Shown here piece by piece: positions 43,117 to 52,035 of a DNA stretch of 64,000 bases. Source of the stretch: Chryseobacterium sp. R2A-55 (GTDB taxonomy: Bacteria > Bacteroidota > Bacteroidia > Flavobacteriales > Weeksellaceae); assembly GCF_021401085.1 (NCBI RefSeq), contig NZ_JACBFP010000004.1:62001-126000 (forward strand), in the 5' to 3' direction. A model generated the notes under the pieces. That model saw only the letters and a list, made by a program, of their open reading frames with translations. It searched no databases and had not been told where the DNA came from. Position 1 is the first letter of the stretch. Each line of letters starts with the position of its first letter. The translations under genes were made by a program, and so were the position numbers.

Positions 43117-44361
43117 ATGTCCATACTAGAAATGAAAGTCCCATCACCGGGAGAATCCATCACAGAAGTTGAAATCGCACAATGGCTAGTTAAAGACGGC
43201 GATTATGTGGAAAAAGACCAACCTATCGCCGAAGTTGATTCCGACAAAGCCACCCTGGAACTGCCGGCTGAAGAAAGCGGAGTCATCACTTTGAAGGCAG
43301 AAGAAGGTGAAGTGGTGCAGGTGGGACAGGTTGTTTGCCTGATTGATACCGCTGCTTCCAAACCGGATGGTGCCACTGCTCCTGCTGCACAAACTCCGAA
43401 AGCAGAACAGAAGATTGAGGAGAAACCTGAAGTAGTGCAGGAAGCCAAGAAAGAAACAGCAAAACCTGCTTCTTATGCCGCGGGAACTCCTTCACCTGCA
43501 GCGAAGAAAATTTTGGATGAAAAAGGAATTACACCTGAACAGGTTTTAGGTTCTGGAAAAGACGGAAGAATAACGAAACAGGATGCAGAAACAGCAGCTG
43601 TTCCTGCAATGGGTTCCGTTTCTGCAATCAGCGGTTCAAGAGCTTCTACCACCACAAAGCTTTCAGTTCTAAGAAGAAAATTGGCAACAAGATTGGTTTC
43701 CGTGAAAAATGAAACTGCGATGTTGACCACTTTTAACGAAGTGGATATGTCTGAAATCTTTAGAATCAGAAAACAATATAAAGACGAATTCTCGGCAAAA
43801 CACGGCGTTGGATTAGGTTTCATGTCCTTCTTTACAAAGGCAGTTACCAGAGCACTGCAAATGTATCCGGATGTGAATGCGTCTATTGATGGAGATTTCA
43901 AGATTAATTACGACTTCTGCGATATTTCAATTGCGGTTTCCGGTCCGAAAGGCTTAATGGTTCCCGTTTTGAGAAATGCCGAAACCATGTCATTCAGAGG
44001 TGTTGAAGCCAGCATCAAAGAATTGGCAGAAAGAGTAAGAGACGGAAAAATTACGGTAGATGAAATGACGGGTGGAACTTTTACCATAACCAATGGTGGA
44101 GTTTTCGGCTCCATGCTTTCTACTCCGATTATCAATCCGCCACAATCTGCGATTTTGGGAATGCACAACATTATTCAAAGACCGGTTGCTGTAAATGGAC
44201 AGGTGGAAATCCGTCCGATGATGTATGTGGCCATGTCTTATGACCACAGAATTATTGACGGCAGAGAATCTGTGGGATTCTTGGTTGCGGTGAAAGAGGG
44301 AATTGACAATCCTGTTGAAGTCTTAATGGGCGGCGACGAAAGAAAAGCTTTGGAACTTTAA
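43117..44361 (+). CDS. sucB: Dihydrolipoyllysine-residue succinyltransferase (E2 of 2-oxoglutarate dehydrogenase)
   Basis: This 414-residue enzyme forms the core of the complex. It has one lipoyl domain with [14 protein letters not shown] (lipoylated Lys at about 44), an Ala/Pro/Glu-rich flexible linker, and the peripheral subunit-binding domain ([13 protein letters not shown]...[12 protein letters not shown]). The catalytic domain has the SYDHRIIDG active site (His near 377). It is in an operon with sucA. The E3 gene is not in this window. A terminator follows the gene. Confidence 0.97.
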   Translation: MSILEMKVPSPGESITEVEIAQWLVKDGDYVEKDQPIAEVDSDKATLELPAEESGVITLKAEEGEVVQVGQVVCLIDTAASKPDGATAPAAQTPKAEQKIEEKPEVVQEAKKETAKPASYAAGTPSPAAKKILDEKGITPEQVLGSGKDGRITKQDAETAAVPAMGSVSAISGSRASTTTKLSVLRRKLATRLVSVKNETAMLTTFNEVDMSEIFRIRKQYKDEFSAKHGVGLGFMSFFTKAVTRALQMYPDVNASIDGDFKINYDFCDISIAVSGPKGLMVPVLRNAETMSFRGVEASIKELAERVRDGKITVDEMTGGTFTITNGGVFGSMLSTPIINPPQSAILGMHNIIQRPVAVNGQVEIRPMMYVAMSYDHRIIDGRESVGFLVAVKEGIDNPVEVLMGGDERKALEL

Positions 44362-44392
44362 ATAAAATAGGTAAAGATTCTGAAAATATTCA

Positions 44393-44420
44393 AAATCCCG
44401 TCAAAAAAGGCGGGATTTTT
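44393..44420 (+). terminator. Terminator of sucAB
   Basis: AAATCCCG (44393-44400) pairs with CGGGATTT (44411-44418), with a T-run at the end. Confidence 0.8.
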
Positions 44421-44446
44421 GTATAGAATACATAAAGCACAATATC

Positions 44447-44833
44447 ATGTTCTCTACAACTACTTTTGACATCAAGGTTTCGGTAAATCCGGAATATGAC
44501 ATGAAGAATAGTTTTCCTTCAGAAAACCGTTTCGTTTTCAGGTACCACATTATTATTGAAAATATGGGTGAAGTGCCCATTCAGCTGATGAAGAGAAAAT
44601 GGCTGATCTACGATGTGGGCTTTGGATATACTGAAGTTTCTGGAGATGGGGTCATTGGTCTTACCCCAGAAATAAAACCAGGTGAGAGTTTCCGGTATTT
44701 TTCAAACGTCATTCTCCGATCAGGTGTGGGAAGCATGCATGGCGTGTATTACTGCAGAAACCTTTTGAACAACGAAGAAATCGGGGTTGAAATTCCGAAG
44801 TTCAATTTGGTGGCGGAAGTTTTGAGTAATTAA
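44447..44833 (+). CDS. apaG: ApaG family protein
   Basis: This 128-residue protein is a single Ig/FN3-like ApaG domain, with FRYHIIIENMGEVPIQLMKRKWLI at about 30-53, the Gly-rich VSGDGVIGLTPEIKPGESF and the closing GSMHGVYYCRN. ApaG is linked to Co2+/Mg2+ homeostasis and Ap4A levels in enteric bacteria; its reaction is unknown. It stands alone between sucB and a convergent exonuclease gene. Confidence 0.93.
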   Translation: MFSTTTFDIKVSVNPEYDMKNSFPSENRFVFRYHIIIENMGEVPIQLMKRKWLIYDVGFGYTEVSGDGVIGLTPEIKPGESFRYFSNVILRSGVGSMHGVYYCRNLLNNEEIGVEIPKFNLVAEVLSN

Positions 44834-44836
44834 GAT

Positions 44837-44866
44837 AAAAAAACAGATTTTTCGAGATCTGTTTTT
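44837..44866. terminator. Bidirectional terminator
   Basis: AAAAAACAGAT (44837-44847) and ATCTGTTTTTT (44856-44866) pair over 11 bp around TTTTCGAG. It serves apaG and, in the other direction, the exonuclease gene. Confidence 0.82.
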
Positions 44867-44869
44867 TTG

Positions 44870-45427
44870 CTAAAGCAGCTTCAAGCTTTTCTTCATCACT
44901 TCTTGGATTTCGTCATTTGAGGTGACCATCAAATTCTGGAAAGCCAGAAGTGAAATTTGGGCGCAGACTTCAGCATCTGCTCCTGCTCGGTGATGGTTGA
45001 AGGAGATGTGGTGTTGTTCCGCCAAACTTTTCAATCCATATCTTGGTAATGTTTTCCATGCTTTTTTTGCCAATGAAATCGAGCAGAGATAATTGATTTT
45101 CGGTTTGAAAAATCCATAATAATCAAGACAACCACGCAAAACGCCAGCATCAAAAGCGGCATTGTGTGCGATCATCAGATTGCCATATATCATATTTTCG
45201 GCTTCGTGCCAAATGTCTTCAAAAGTTGGCGCATTTTGAACATCTTCCGGGGTAATTCCATGCACATCAATATTTCTCGGATGAAAATAGGGAAAACTTG
45301 GGGGTTTGATCAGCCAGGTTTTTGTTTCCACAATTTCACCATTTTCCACCAGACAAATTCCCATTTCACAGGCGGAGTTTCTTTCGTGGGTAGCAGTTTC
45401 AAAGTCGATGGCGCAAAAATGGAGCAT
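44870..45427 (-). CDS. DEDDh 3'-5' exonuclease (DnaQ-like)
   Basis: This 185-residue exonuclease has all acidic sites: FCAIDFETAT (Asp8, Glu10), AHNAAFDAGVL (Exo II Asp), and HHRAGADAEVC with the catalytic His and last Asp. It resembles the proofreading epsilon domain and oligoribonuclease-like proteins, without a BRCT or GIY-YIG partner. The gene begins 42 bp after the hydrolase gene at 45470 on the same strand and may be co-transcribed. Confidence 0.9.
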   Translation of the reverse strand: MLHFCAIDFETATHERNSACEMGICLVENGEIVETKTWLIKPPSFPYFHPRNIDVHGITPEDVQNAPTFEDIWHEAENMIYGNLMIAHNAAFDAGVLRGCLDYYGFFKPKINYLCSISLAKKAWKTLPRYGLKSLAEQHHISFNHHRAGADAEVCAQISLLAFQNLMVTSNDEIQEVMKKSLKLL

Positions 45428-45469
45428 AATGAGTCAATGGAGTTGTAGGGTTCGGATTTGTTTTTAAAA

Positions 45470-46237
45470 TTATTTTAGAATTTTTCTTAATTCTTCACGG
45501 AATTCCTTATGGTGAATCAAATCATCATGGGTTCCGCCTTTTATCTCGATGAATTTTTTATCGATTTTCGGATGTGTATTTTCAAAAGTCTCGAAAAGTT
45601 TTTTCGCGGACTTTATCGGAACCATTAAATCCTTAGTTCCATGAAATTGAAATAGAGGAACTTTCACCTTCAAAATATGTTCATTCGAAAGAAAGTGGTA
45701 GTACATTTTGGGCGAAACTTTGTCAGTCACCTTCACAGGTAACCATCGGCTCGCTATATCCTGCAAGTTGAAAAATGTAGCTTCCAAGATTGCCATTTTC
45801 GGTTGGTTTTCGCCTGCTATCTTCGTGGCGAAAGCACCACCCAAACTTCTGCCATAAACCACAATGTTCTTCTCGTCATAATTCTCTTTCGCAAAATCAT
45901 AAAAAGACTGGGCGTCTGAATAAAGAAATTTTTCATTTCGGGGTCCTGAACTTTTACCATAACCTCGATAATCCATTACCAAAACATCATAGTCAAATTT
46001 GGTGAATTCCATTGCTATTTTTCCCCAGCGGCCAAGATTATCCGCATTGCCGTGGAAATAAAGGATTACCCCTTTCGGCTTTTTGATTTTGAAATGAAGG
46101 ATGTTGATTTTACCGCCGAAAGGAGTTTCGAGGAGATGTTCTTCAAAGTTTTCTCGGAAATCAAACTGGTGTTCACTTGCCAAAACTTTAGGCAAAAAGA
46201 CCACTTTTTCTTGAAAATATTTGATGAGTTCGGACAT
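45470..46237 (-). CDS. Alpha/beta hydrolase
   Basis: This 255-residue cytoplasmic hydrolase has LYFHGNADNLGRWG (oxyanion hole HGN) at about 59-72, VMDYRGYGKSSG, the nucleophile elbow YGRSLGGA (Ser about 131), an acid in HGTKDLMVP and a late His in KGGTHDDL. It belongs to the BEM46/serine aminopeptidase-like S33 group. It is clearly paralogous to the hydrolase encoded at 46894-47751, from which it is separated by a T9SS gene remnant. Its substrate is unknown. Confidence 0.87.
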   Translation of the reverse strand: MSELIKYFQEKVVFLPKVLASEHQFDFRENFEEHLLETPFGGKINILHFKIKKPKGVILYFHGNADNLGRWGKIAMEFTKFDYDVLVMDYRGYGKSSGPRNEKFLYSDAQSFYDFAKENYDEKNIVVYGRSLGGAFATKIAGENQPKMAILEATFFNLQDIASRWLPVKVTDKVSPKMYYHFLSNEHILKVKVPLFQFHGTKDLMVPIKSAKKLFETFENTHPKIDKKFIEIKGGTHDDLIHHKEFREELRKILK

Positions 46238-46271
46238 TTGGCAAATTTACGGAAGAATTGAGAAATTTGGC

Positions 46272-46301
46272 AAAAAAAAACATGCGGCACAAAGCCGCAT
46301 G
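46272..46301 (-). terminator. Terminator behind the T9SS remnant
   Basis: CATGCGGC (46281-46288) pairs perfectly with GCCGCATG (46294-46301) around ACAAA. Nine T follow on the minus strand. Confidence 0.85.
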
Positions 46302-46326
46302 TCAAGGATTAAAAAGTTTCCTGCTT

Positions 46327-46818
46327 CTAATTTTTGCTAAATCTTCTGGAAACCACGTTTCCATTTGCGTCTGTCATTTGAATTACATAAGCGCCGGTTT
46401 GAAGTTTACTGGTATTGATGACGTTTCCATCAATTTTCACATCAATTCTCTTACCGCTGATGTCAAACACTTGAACGTTTTTCGGATTAAATCCTTTTAC
46501 GTTTAGCACATCAGATGTTGGATTAGGATAAATTTGAACAGCTTGGTTCGATTGGTTGTCAGTTACTCCCATGGTTCCAACCACGATGGTGTAATCTTCA
46601 GCTTCACTCCAGTTTTGGTTTCCGCATGGAACAGGTACAGTAGTGGATCCAAAAACCGCACGGATCCTCATTCTGTAAGAACCAGCTGGTTGACCTGCAG
46701 GAACTGTGATTGCAACCGGACTCAAGCTAGGAGCTCCATTGGCATTGTTGGTGATTGTACCTAAATCATAGGCAGTTGCACTGGTAAAATTCGGATCGTT
46801 CCCATTCCAATCAATCAA
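46327..46818 (-). pseudogene. 5'-truncated T9SS cargo gene (GEVED plus sorting domain)
   Basis: About 163 residues remain. They begin IDWNGNDPNF, inside a GEVED-type beta domain (SYRMRIRAVFG, NWSEAEDYTIVV), and end in a complete type A sorting domain (VQIYPNPTSDVLNV...VSRRFSKN). There is no signal peptide. The first possible start is a TTG directly after an in-frame TAA at 46821-46819, in the middle of the GEVED fold. The protein could not reach the type IX machinery without Sec export, so this is most likely a decayed remnant. Its terminator is intact. Confidence 0.72.
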
Positions 46819-46893
46819 TTAATACAACGAGATATGTTTTGAAAGATACCATATTCCCTTAACCGGTCTAATTGAGCGGAGAAATTTTGCGAA

Positions 46894-47751
46894 TTATTTG
46901 CGGTGCGAATAACCAATACTGGTTGTTTCAGGATCGAAGCGTGCTTTCCTTTCCTGGAAAATCTCCTCCATCACCCGGTGATATTCTTCAAACTGATGCA
47001 CATTGATATGTCCGGCTTTCAAAATCACATAAAGTCTGGTCAGGTCAGGATTGATTTCGGATAAGTCAACCGCCGTGGAAAGAGGAACCAACCTGTCATC
47101 GCTTCCATGAATTATCCTGATCGGACAGCGGACGTTTTTCAGGTAATGAAATGTCGGAATATTATATCGTAAGAATGGTTTTGCAGGCATAAAAGGAAGA
47201 AAGCGGTGTATCGTCCGAAGAAGAGAATAAAGCGGAGAAGTAAGGATCAAAAGTCTTGGATTGTTCTTCGCTGCGAGTCTTGCCGCAAACCCTGAACCAA
47301 GCGACCTGCCATAAACCACAATTCTTTCCTCGGAAAACTGCTTTTTCGCGAGGTCATAGATAAACTGAGAGTCGCGCTTCATCGCATCCACCGTTCTTTT
47401 TCCGGTGCTTTTTCCGAATCCGCGGTAGTCCATCATGATTACGTCATATCCTAGTCTGGTAAAATCAATGGCAAATTTTCCCCATCCTTTGATGCTTTTC
47501 GTGTTTCCCTTTAAATAAATTACCACGCCTTTCGGTTCATCCACCAAAAAGTGAAGGTAGTTGATTTTTGCGCCGGGTTCTGGCTCCACAATGACTTCCT
47601 CAGCTTTTAGATGGTCATATGCAAATTTGAAATCTGGCGGTAGCTTTTCGGCCTGGAAGAAAAACTTATCTTGAAAAAAATAAATAAAAAGCCCAATAAA
47701 AAGGGTAATACAAAGTACAATTGCAAAAAAGGTGTAGAGATCTATTTTCAT
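46894..47751 (-). CDS. Membrane-anchored alpha/beta hydrolase, oxyanion His replaced
   Basis: This 285-residue hydrolase has an N-terminal membrane helix (FFAIVLCITLFIGLFIYFF) and the same core as the gene at 45470: MMDYRGFGKSTG, YGRSLGSGFAARLA (Ser about 149), HGSDDRLVP and GHINVHQFEEYH. At the position of HGN in its paralogue it reads YLKGNTKS, so the conserved His of the oxyanion region is Lys. The catalytic Ser, Asp and His remain. Substrate unknown. It lies downstream of the GT2 gene on the same strand. Confidence 0.86.
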   Translation of the reverse strand: MKIDLYTFFAIVLCITLFIGLFIYFFQDKFFFQAEKLPPDFKFAYDHLKAEEVIVEPEPGAKINYLHFLVDEPKGVVIYLKGNTKSIKGWGKFAIDFTRLGYDVIMMDYRGFGKSTGKRTVDAMKRDSQFIYDLAKKQFSEERIVVYGRSLGSGFAARLAAKNNPRLLILTSPLYSLLRTIHRFLPFMPAKPFLRYNIPTFHYLKNVRCPIRIIHGSDDRLVPLSTAVDLSEINPDLTRLYVILKAGHINVHQFEEYHRVMEEIFQERKARFDPETTSIGYSHRK

Positions 47752-47818
47752 TTTCAGTATAAAAATAGAGATTATTTATTGAATCCACTGATGAACGAAA
47801 ATTTTTTTTGCAATATTC

Positions 47819-48811
47819 TTAAAGAAAATGCCGAAAGACGAGCCATTTCGATTGGAAATAATCAGTTTTTTGAAGTTTTTTCCGCCGTTTTATAGTTTCC
47901 GGAACTTGGGCATAAAAACCAAAATGTGCCCGAACTATCGCCCACAAATGAGGAAAACCATTTTTTAAGCCAAAATAAATTCCCGCAATTCCGTCTAAAG
48001 AAAGCCTCATGAAAATGAGCCAAATCAGATCAGGAAAAGGAAGGTTTTTCAGCATCATCGAAAGGTTATTGCGAAAATTCAAATAAGTTTTCTCTGGATT
48101 TTGTTTCGATAAAGTTCCTCCTCCTATGTGATAAACCCGCGATTTCCCAGTGTAAAAAATTTTCTTTCCGCAATTTTTTAAACGCCAACACAAATCGATC
48201 TCCTCTTGATGTGCAAAAAACCGCTCATCAAAACCATTTTGCTCCCAAAAATCTGTTGAACGGATAAATAGGCATGCTCCGGATGCCCAGAAAATTTCTG
48301 TTTCATCATCATATTGACCATTATCCTCTTCAATTTTCTCAAAAATCCTTCCTCTGCAATAAGGATAGCCTAATTGGTCAATCAAACCTCCGCCGGCTCC
48401 CGCGAATTCAAAATAGTTCCGTCGGTTGAAATCCAATATCTTTGGTTGCACAGCAGCAATATCTTCAGAACTTTTGAATATCTTCAGAACTGGTTCGGTC
48501 CAATTTTCAGTGACTTCAACATCGGAATTCAGCAGGCAGTAGATGGGTGCTTCGATGTGTTTCAGACCTTCATTATAACCTTTTGCAAAACCGAAATTCT
48601 GCTCATTCAAGATCACTTTGACAGAAGGAAAATGAGCATTAATATATTGCACAGAATCATCGGTGGAAGCATTGTCAATAACGTAAATATCTGCCTTTGG
48701 CGAATAACGAATCACGGTGGGGAGAAATTTCTCCAGCCAATTTTTCCCGTTCCAGTTCAGAATGACCACTGCCAATTTTCCGCTGTTCATTTCAGATGGA
48801 TCACTATTCAT
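47819..48811 (-). CDS. Glycosyltransferase family 2
   Basis: This 330-residue GT-A enzyme has VVILNWNGKNWLEKFLP, VIDNASTDDS at about 45-54, NFGFAKGYNEGL and the metal-binding DxD equivalent in LLNSDVEV. GFDERFFAHQEEIDLCWRLK is typical of rhamnosyl/galactofuranosyl-like GT2 enzymes (WbbL/GlfT type). The C-terminus has a hydrophobic region. It overlaps the acyltransferase gene by 8 bp (48804-48811). The pair suggests work on a lipid-linked glycan such as LPS, which is inference. Confidence 0.9.
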   Translation of the reverse strand: MNSDPSEMNSGKLAVVILNWNGKNWLEKFLPTVIRYSPKADIYVIDNASTDDSVQYINAHFPSVKVILNEQNFGFAKGYNEGLKHIEAPIYCLLNSDVEVTENWTEPVLKIFKSSEDIAAVQPKILDFNRRNYFEFAGAGGGLIDQLGYPYCRGRIFEKIEEDNGQYDDETEIFWASGACLFIRSTDFWEQNGFDERFFAHQEEIDLCWRLKNCGKKIFYTGKSRVYHIGGGTLSKQNPEKTYLNFRNNLSMMLKNLPFPDLIWLIFMRLSLDGIAGIYFGLKNGFPHLWAIVRAHFGFYAQVPETIKRRKKLQKTDYFQSKWLVFRHFL

Positions 48812-49688
48812 GATTTCCGTTCATTATTTTAATCGAACTCTGATATTTCCATCTTCGGTGAGACCACAAGTAATTATCGGGTCTTTTATCGATGGTGTTT
48901 TCCAGAAGTTTATGGAATTTGTTCACTACTTCATACTCGTGAAAACTTTCATCCTCAGGATAAATCCGATAATAATTTACCTGATAGTAACCGCGCTTTA
49001 CCTTTTTCATATCACAATAAATAAAGGCAAGATCCATTCGTGTTGCAAGTTTGTCGTAACCCACGAACGCTGGAGTTTTTTGGTTAAGAAATTTAAGCCC
49101 ATAAGTCACTTCAGAGTAGTGGGGAGTCTGGTCAGCAACAAACATATAGACAGAGTTCCCGTCATTTGGATTACGAAAAATATGGCGGATCACTTCCCGT
49201 GCCTCCAGTGATTGGTTGCCGAACCGGTTCCGGATTCCCTTAATTTTTTCTTCCCAGAAACTGTTCTGTACTTTTCGATAAACCGGAAAAGAATTTTCCT
49301 GAGGTATGATTTTGGCTAAGGCAGTGAACCATTCCCAGTTGAAGACATGGCCTGTAAGCAAAATCACATTCTTTTTCTCATTTTTTGCCTCCTGAAAAAG
49401 ATGCTGGTTAACATGTTGCACCCGAACCCGCAATTCCGCGGAAGAAATGGTGAATGACTTGAAGGTTTCCACCAGATAGTCTGCAAAGTTTTTATAAAAA
49501 TCCCTTCGAATTCTTTTAATTTGGTCATCAGATTTTCTCGGGAATGAATTCTTCAGGTTTTCAAGAACAACCTTTTTCCGGTAACCAACCCCATGATACA
49601 GCACAAAAAAAATCAGATCCGAAAACAAATACAGAATTTTTAATGGGAGGCGGGAAAAAATAATTGCGATGCGGAAAAGTATATTCAT
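48804..49688 (-). CDS. Lysophospholipid/lipid A acyltransferase (LpxL/HtrB family)
   Basis: This 294-residue inner-membrane enzyme has an N-terminal hydrophobic anchor and the HX4E acyltransferase motif in GHVFNWEWF (His near 111). FVADQTPHY follows at about 180 and LWSHRRWKYQ near the end, both family hallmarks. It should add a secondary acyl chain to lipid A. It is the first gene of a leftward set with GT2. Confidence 0.9.
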   Translation of the reverse strand: MNILFRIAIIFSRLPLKILYLFSDLIFFVLYHGVGYRKKVVLENLKNSFPRKSDDQIKRIRRDFYKNFADYLVETFKSFTISSAELRVRVQHVNQHLFQEAKNEKKNVILLTGHVFNWEWFTALAKIIPQENSFPVYRKVQNSFWEEKIKGIRNRFGNQSLEAREVIRHIFRNPNDGNSVYMFVADQTPHYSEVTYGLKFLNQKTPAFVGYDKLATRMDLAFIYCDMKKVKRGYYQVNYYRIYPEDESFHEYEVVNKFHKLLENTIDKRPDNYLWSHRRWKYQSSIKIMNGNHE

Positions 49689-49698
49689 AAACTGCCAA

Positions 49699-49706
49699 CA
49701 AATTTA
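49699..49706 (-). promoter_or_regulatory. -7 box TAAATTTG for the acyltransferase gene
   Basis: An exact TAnnTTTG on the minus strand lies 10 nt before the start codon; the leader would be only a few bases. No -33 TTG is seen. Confidence 0.42.
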
Positions 49707-49776
49707 GGCATTATTAAATTTATGATTGGCTCGAATTTTGTTATTTTGCAAAGTTTTTAATTAATTTTTAATCCGA

Positions 49777-50358
49777 ATGAGAACCCATACTATAAAATTG
49801 ATCGCATTATCATGCCTTCTGGTCAGTGGATTAGCGTGTTCACAGAAACAGGAATCTGTAAAAGTGGATAACGATAAGTCATCAATGGTAGAAGCAGACA
49901 GTACCGCAATGGCTGAAGCCAAGAAAAAAGCTGCGGCAGATGAGAAGGCAAAACTTCCAAAACCCTATAATGAGAAGGAAGATGCTGAGAAAAGAATTGC
50001 AGAACTGGTAAAACAAGCACAAAAAGAAAACAAAAATATCATCCTTCAAGCAGGAGGAAATTGGTGTATTTGGTGTTTGAGGTTTAATAATTTTGTTCAG
50101 ACAACACCGGAATTAAAGGAAATCGTTGATGAAAATTACCTTTATTACCACCTCAATTATTCGCCAAAAAATAAAAATCCAAAAACGTTCGCAAAATACG
50201 GAAATCCAGGAGACAAATTTGGATATCCGGTTTTCATTGTTTTAGATAAAAATGGCAAACAAATCCATACCCAAGACAGTGCTGTTTTAGAGGAAGATAA
50301 AGGATATAGCTTACAGAAGGTTAAGGCTTTTTTCAACGAATGGCTACCGAAAGGATAA
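49777..50358 (+). CDS. Thioredoxin-family lipoprotein with CIWC site
   Basis: This 193-residue lipoprotein (signal ending VSGLAC, Cys21) has an Ala/Lys/Glu-rich helical spacer, then a thioredoxin-like fold. The redox site is GNWCIWC (Cys97 and Cys100) and the cis-proline site is FGYPVFIVLDKNGK. It resembles DUF255/thioredoxin_7 periplasmic proteins. It is likely a periplasmic thiol reductase or oxidase. The gene is divergent from the acyltransferase gene and followed by its own terminator. Confidence 0.88.
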   Translation: MRTHTIKLIALSCLLVSGLACSQKQESVKVDNDKSSMVEADSTAMAEAKKKAAADEKAKLPKPYNEKEDAEKRIAELVKQAQKENKNIILQAGGNWCIWCLRFNNFVQTTPELKEIVDENYLYYHLNYSPKNKNPKTFAKYGNPGDKFGYPVFIVLDKNGKQIHTQDSAVLEEDKGYSLQKVKAFFNEWLPKG

Positions 50359-50361
50359 TTT

Positions 50362-50392
50362 AAAACGTGGAGATTTTCCACGTTTTTTTTTT
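50362..50392 (+). terminator. Terminator of the thioredoxin-family gene
   Basis: AAAACGTGGA (50362-50371) pairs with TCCACGTTTT (50377-50386), followed by a long T-run. Confidence 0.88.
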
Positions 50393-50569
50393 GTTTAGAT
50401 TCTGAATCGGGAACCTCAAATTTTAAAGCATGAGCGGTAAAAATATTTGCTTTTAAATATGGTGAATTTTATAAATTAATATGCTTTTGTTCAAGGTTTT
50501 AGAGTTTGTGTTTTTTCTTTTCTGGTAAAAAGTACACTGATTTGAACAGAACTTTTTCAGCTTTTTTCA

Positions 50570-51931
50570 TCAAAGAATTCTCTTGATCCAGCTCAATTTC
50601 TTTTCAGAATACGGTGGATATTTAAAGTCAGGTTCTCCCCAATTTACACGCGAAAGCACGGATTTTTGATGAGAAAATGCATCGAACCCCGCCTTTCCGT
50701 GGTAATTTCCAATTCCCGAATTTCCTACGCCGCCAAAAGGAAGGCGATCATTGCTCAAATGCATCACCACGTCATTGATACAGCCGCCACCAAATGAAAT
50801 TTTCTCTGTGAAATGTTTTTTCTCCTCACTATTTCCACTAAATAAATACGCAGCAAGGGGTTTTTCATGATCTGCCACCATTTGGAGTGCTTCATTGAAA
50901 TTCTGAAAGGTAAGTACCGGCAGAATCGGCCCAAAAATCTCTTCCTCCATCACCGAATCGCTCCAATTGACATCATGCAAAATGGTTGGTTCAATAAATC
51001 GTTTTTCAGCATCGTGTTTTCCGCCAAAAAACACCTTTTCGGGGTTGATCATGTTTATCAGTCTGTTAAAATTTCTATCATTAATTATTCTTGTATAATG
51101 TTCGCAGTTAGGAAGATAATTGAATTTGTTAATGTTAAATTTTAACAGATCAATCAGTGAATCCTTGATTTTTTCATCCACCAAAATATAATCCGGCGCC
51201 ACGCAGGTTTGTCCGGCATTTAGAAATTTTCCCCAAACAATCCTTTTTGCTGTTACCTGCAGATTGGCACTCGAAGTCACAATTACCGGGCTTTTTCCAC
51301 CCAGTTCCAACGTGACTGGAGTGAGATTTTTTGCCGCGGCTTCGTACACTATTTTTCCCACTTTCGGACTTCCGGTAAAAAAAATCTTATCAAATTTGAG
51401 TTTCAGGATCTCTGTAATTTCTTCCACTCCGCCTTCTGCCACGAACAGATATTCTTTCGGGAAATTTTCGTTGATGATTTTCGCTATGGCCTTCATGCTA
51501 TTTTCTGCCACTTCACTTGGTTTCAAAATGCAAGTGTTTCCAGCTGCAATCGCTGCAACCACGGGTGAAAGTGAAAGTTGATAGGGATAATTCCACGCAC
51601 CAATGACCAATGAATTTCCTAATGGTTCAGAATAAATTTTACTCGAACCTGGCATATTTGCCAGATTGGTAGAAACCCGTTTCGGTTTGGTTAGCGCATT
51701 CAGATTTTTCAAATAATAGTCGATATCATTAAGAATGAAAGAAATTTCGGTGCTAAAGGTGTCGAATCGTGATTTTCCGAAATCGTCATAAATCGCATCG
51801 TATAAAAGGTCTTCGTTCTTCACCAGTACTTCTTTCAACATGTGCAGCTGCCGTTTTCTGAAATTAACGTTCTTGGTTTTTTGGGAATCGAAAAATTCTC
51901 TCTGCGCGGACAAAATTTCCTGAAAATTCAT
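50570..51931 (-). CDS. Aldehyde dehydrogenase family protein (class 3-like)
   Basis: This 453-residue NAD(P)-dependent dehydrogenase has GAWNYPYQLSLSPVVAAIAAGN for cofactor binding, the Glu in TLELGGKSPVIV, and the nucleophile Cys in NAGQTCVAPDY. The short length and the basic, hydrophobic C-terminus (KKLSWIKRIL) resemble class 3/fatty aldehyde dehydrogenases such as the coniferyl aldehyde group. A -7 box for it lies at 52001-52008, in the divergent spacer shared with the SDR gene. Confidence 0.92.
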   Translation of the reverse strand: MNFQEILSAQREFFDSQKTKNVNFRKRQLHMLKEVLVKNEDLLYDAIYDDFGKSRFDTFSTEISFILNDIDYYLKNLNALTKPKRVSTNLANMPGSSKIYSEPLGNSLVIGAWNYPYQLSLSPVVAAIAAGNTCILKPSEVAENSMKAIAKIINENFPKEYLFVAEGGVEEITEILKLKFDKIFFTGSPKVGKIVYEAAAKNLTPVTLELGGKSPVIVTSSANLQVTAKRIVWGKFLNAGQTCVAPDYILVDEKIKDSLIDLLKFNINKFNYLPNCEHYTRIINDRNFNRLINMINPEKVFFGGKHDAEKRFIEPTILHDVNWSDSVMEEEIFGPILPVLTFQNFNEALQMVADHEKPLAAYLFSGNSEEKKHFTEKISFGGGCINDVVMHLSNDRLPFGGVGNSGIGNYHGKAGFDAFSHQKSVLSRVNWGEPDFKYPPYSEKKLSWIKRIL

Positions 51932-52000
51932 TACTTTTAAGATTTAGATTAATGGATGCCGTTTGGCTTTGCCGAACAGGATTTCCAACTGACTCTACCA

Positions 52001-52008
52001 CAAAGTTA
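52001..52008 (-). promoter_or_regulatory. -7 box TAACTTTG for the aldehyde dehydrogenase gene
   Basis: An exact TAnnTTTG on the minus strand gives a leader of about 60 nt. A CAA for the -33 element is 14 nt away, shorter than usual. Confidence 0.42.
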
Positions 52009-52035
52009 CTTGAAATAATTTACAAATTTTCTATA

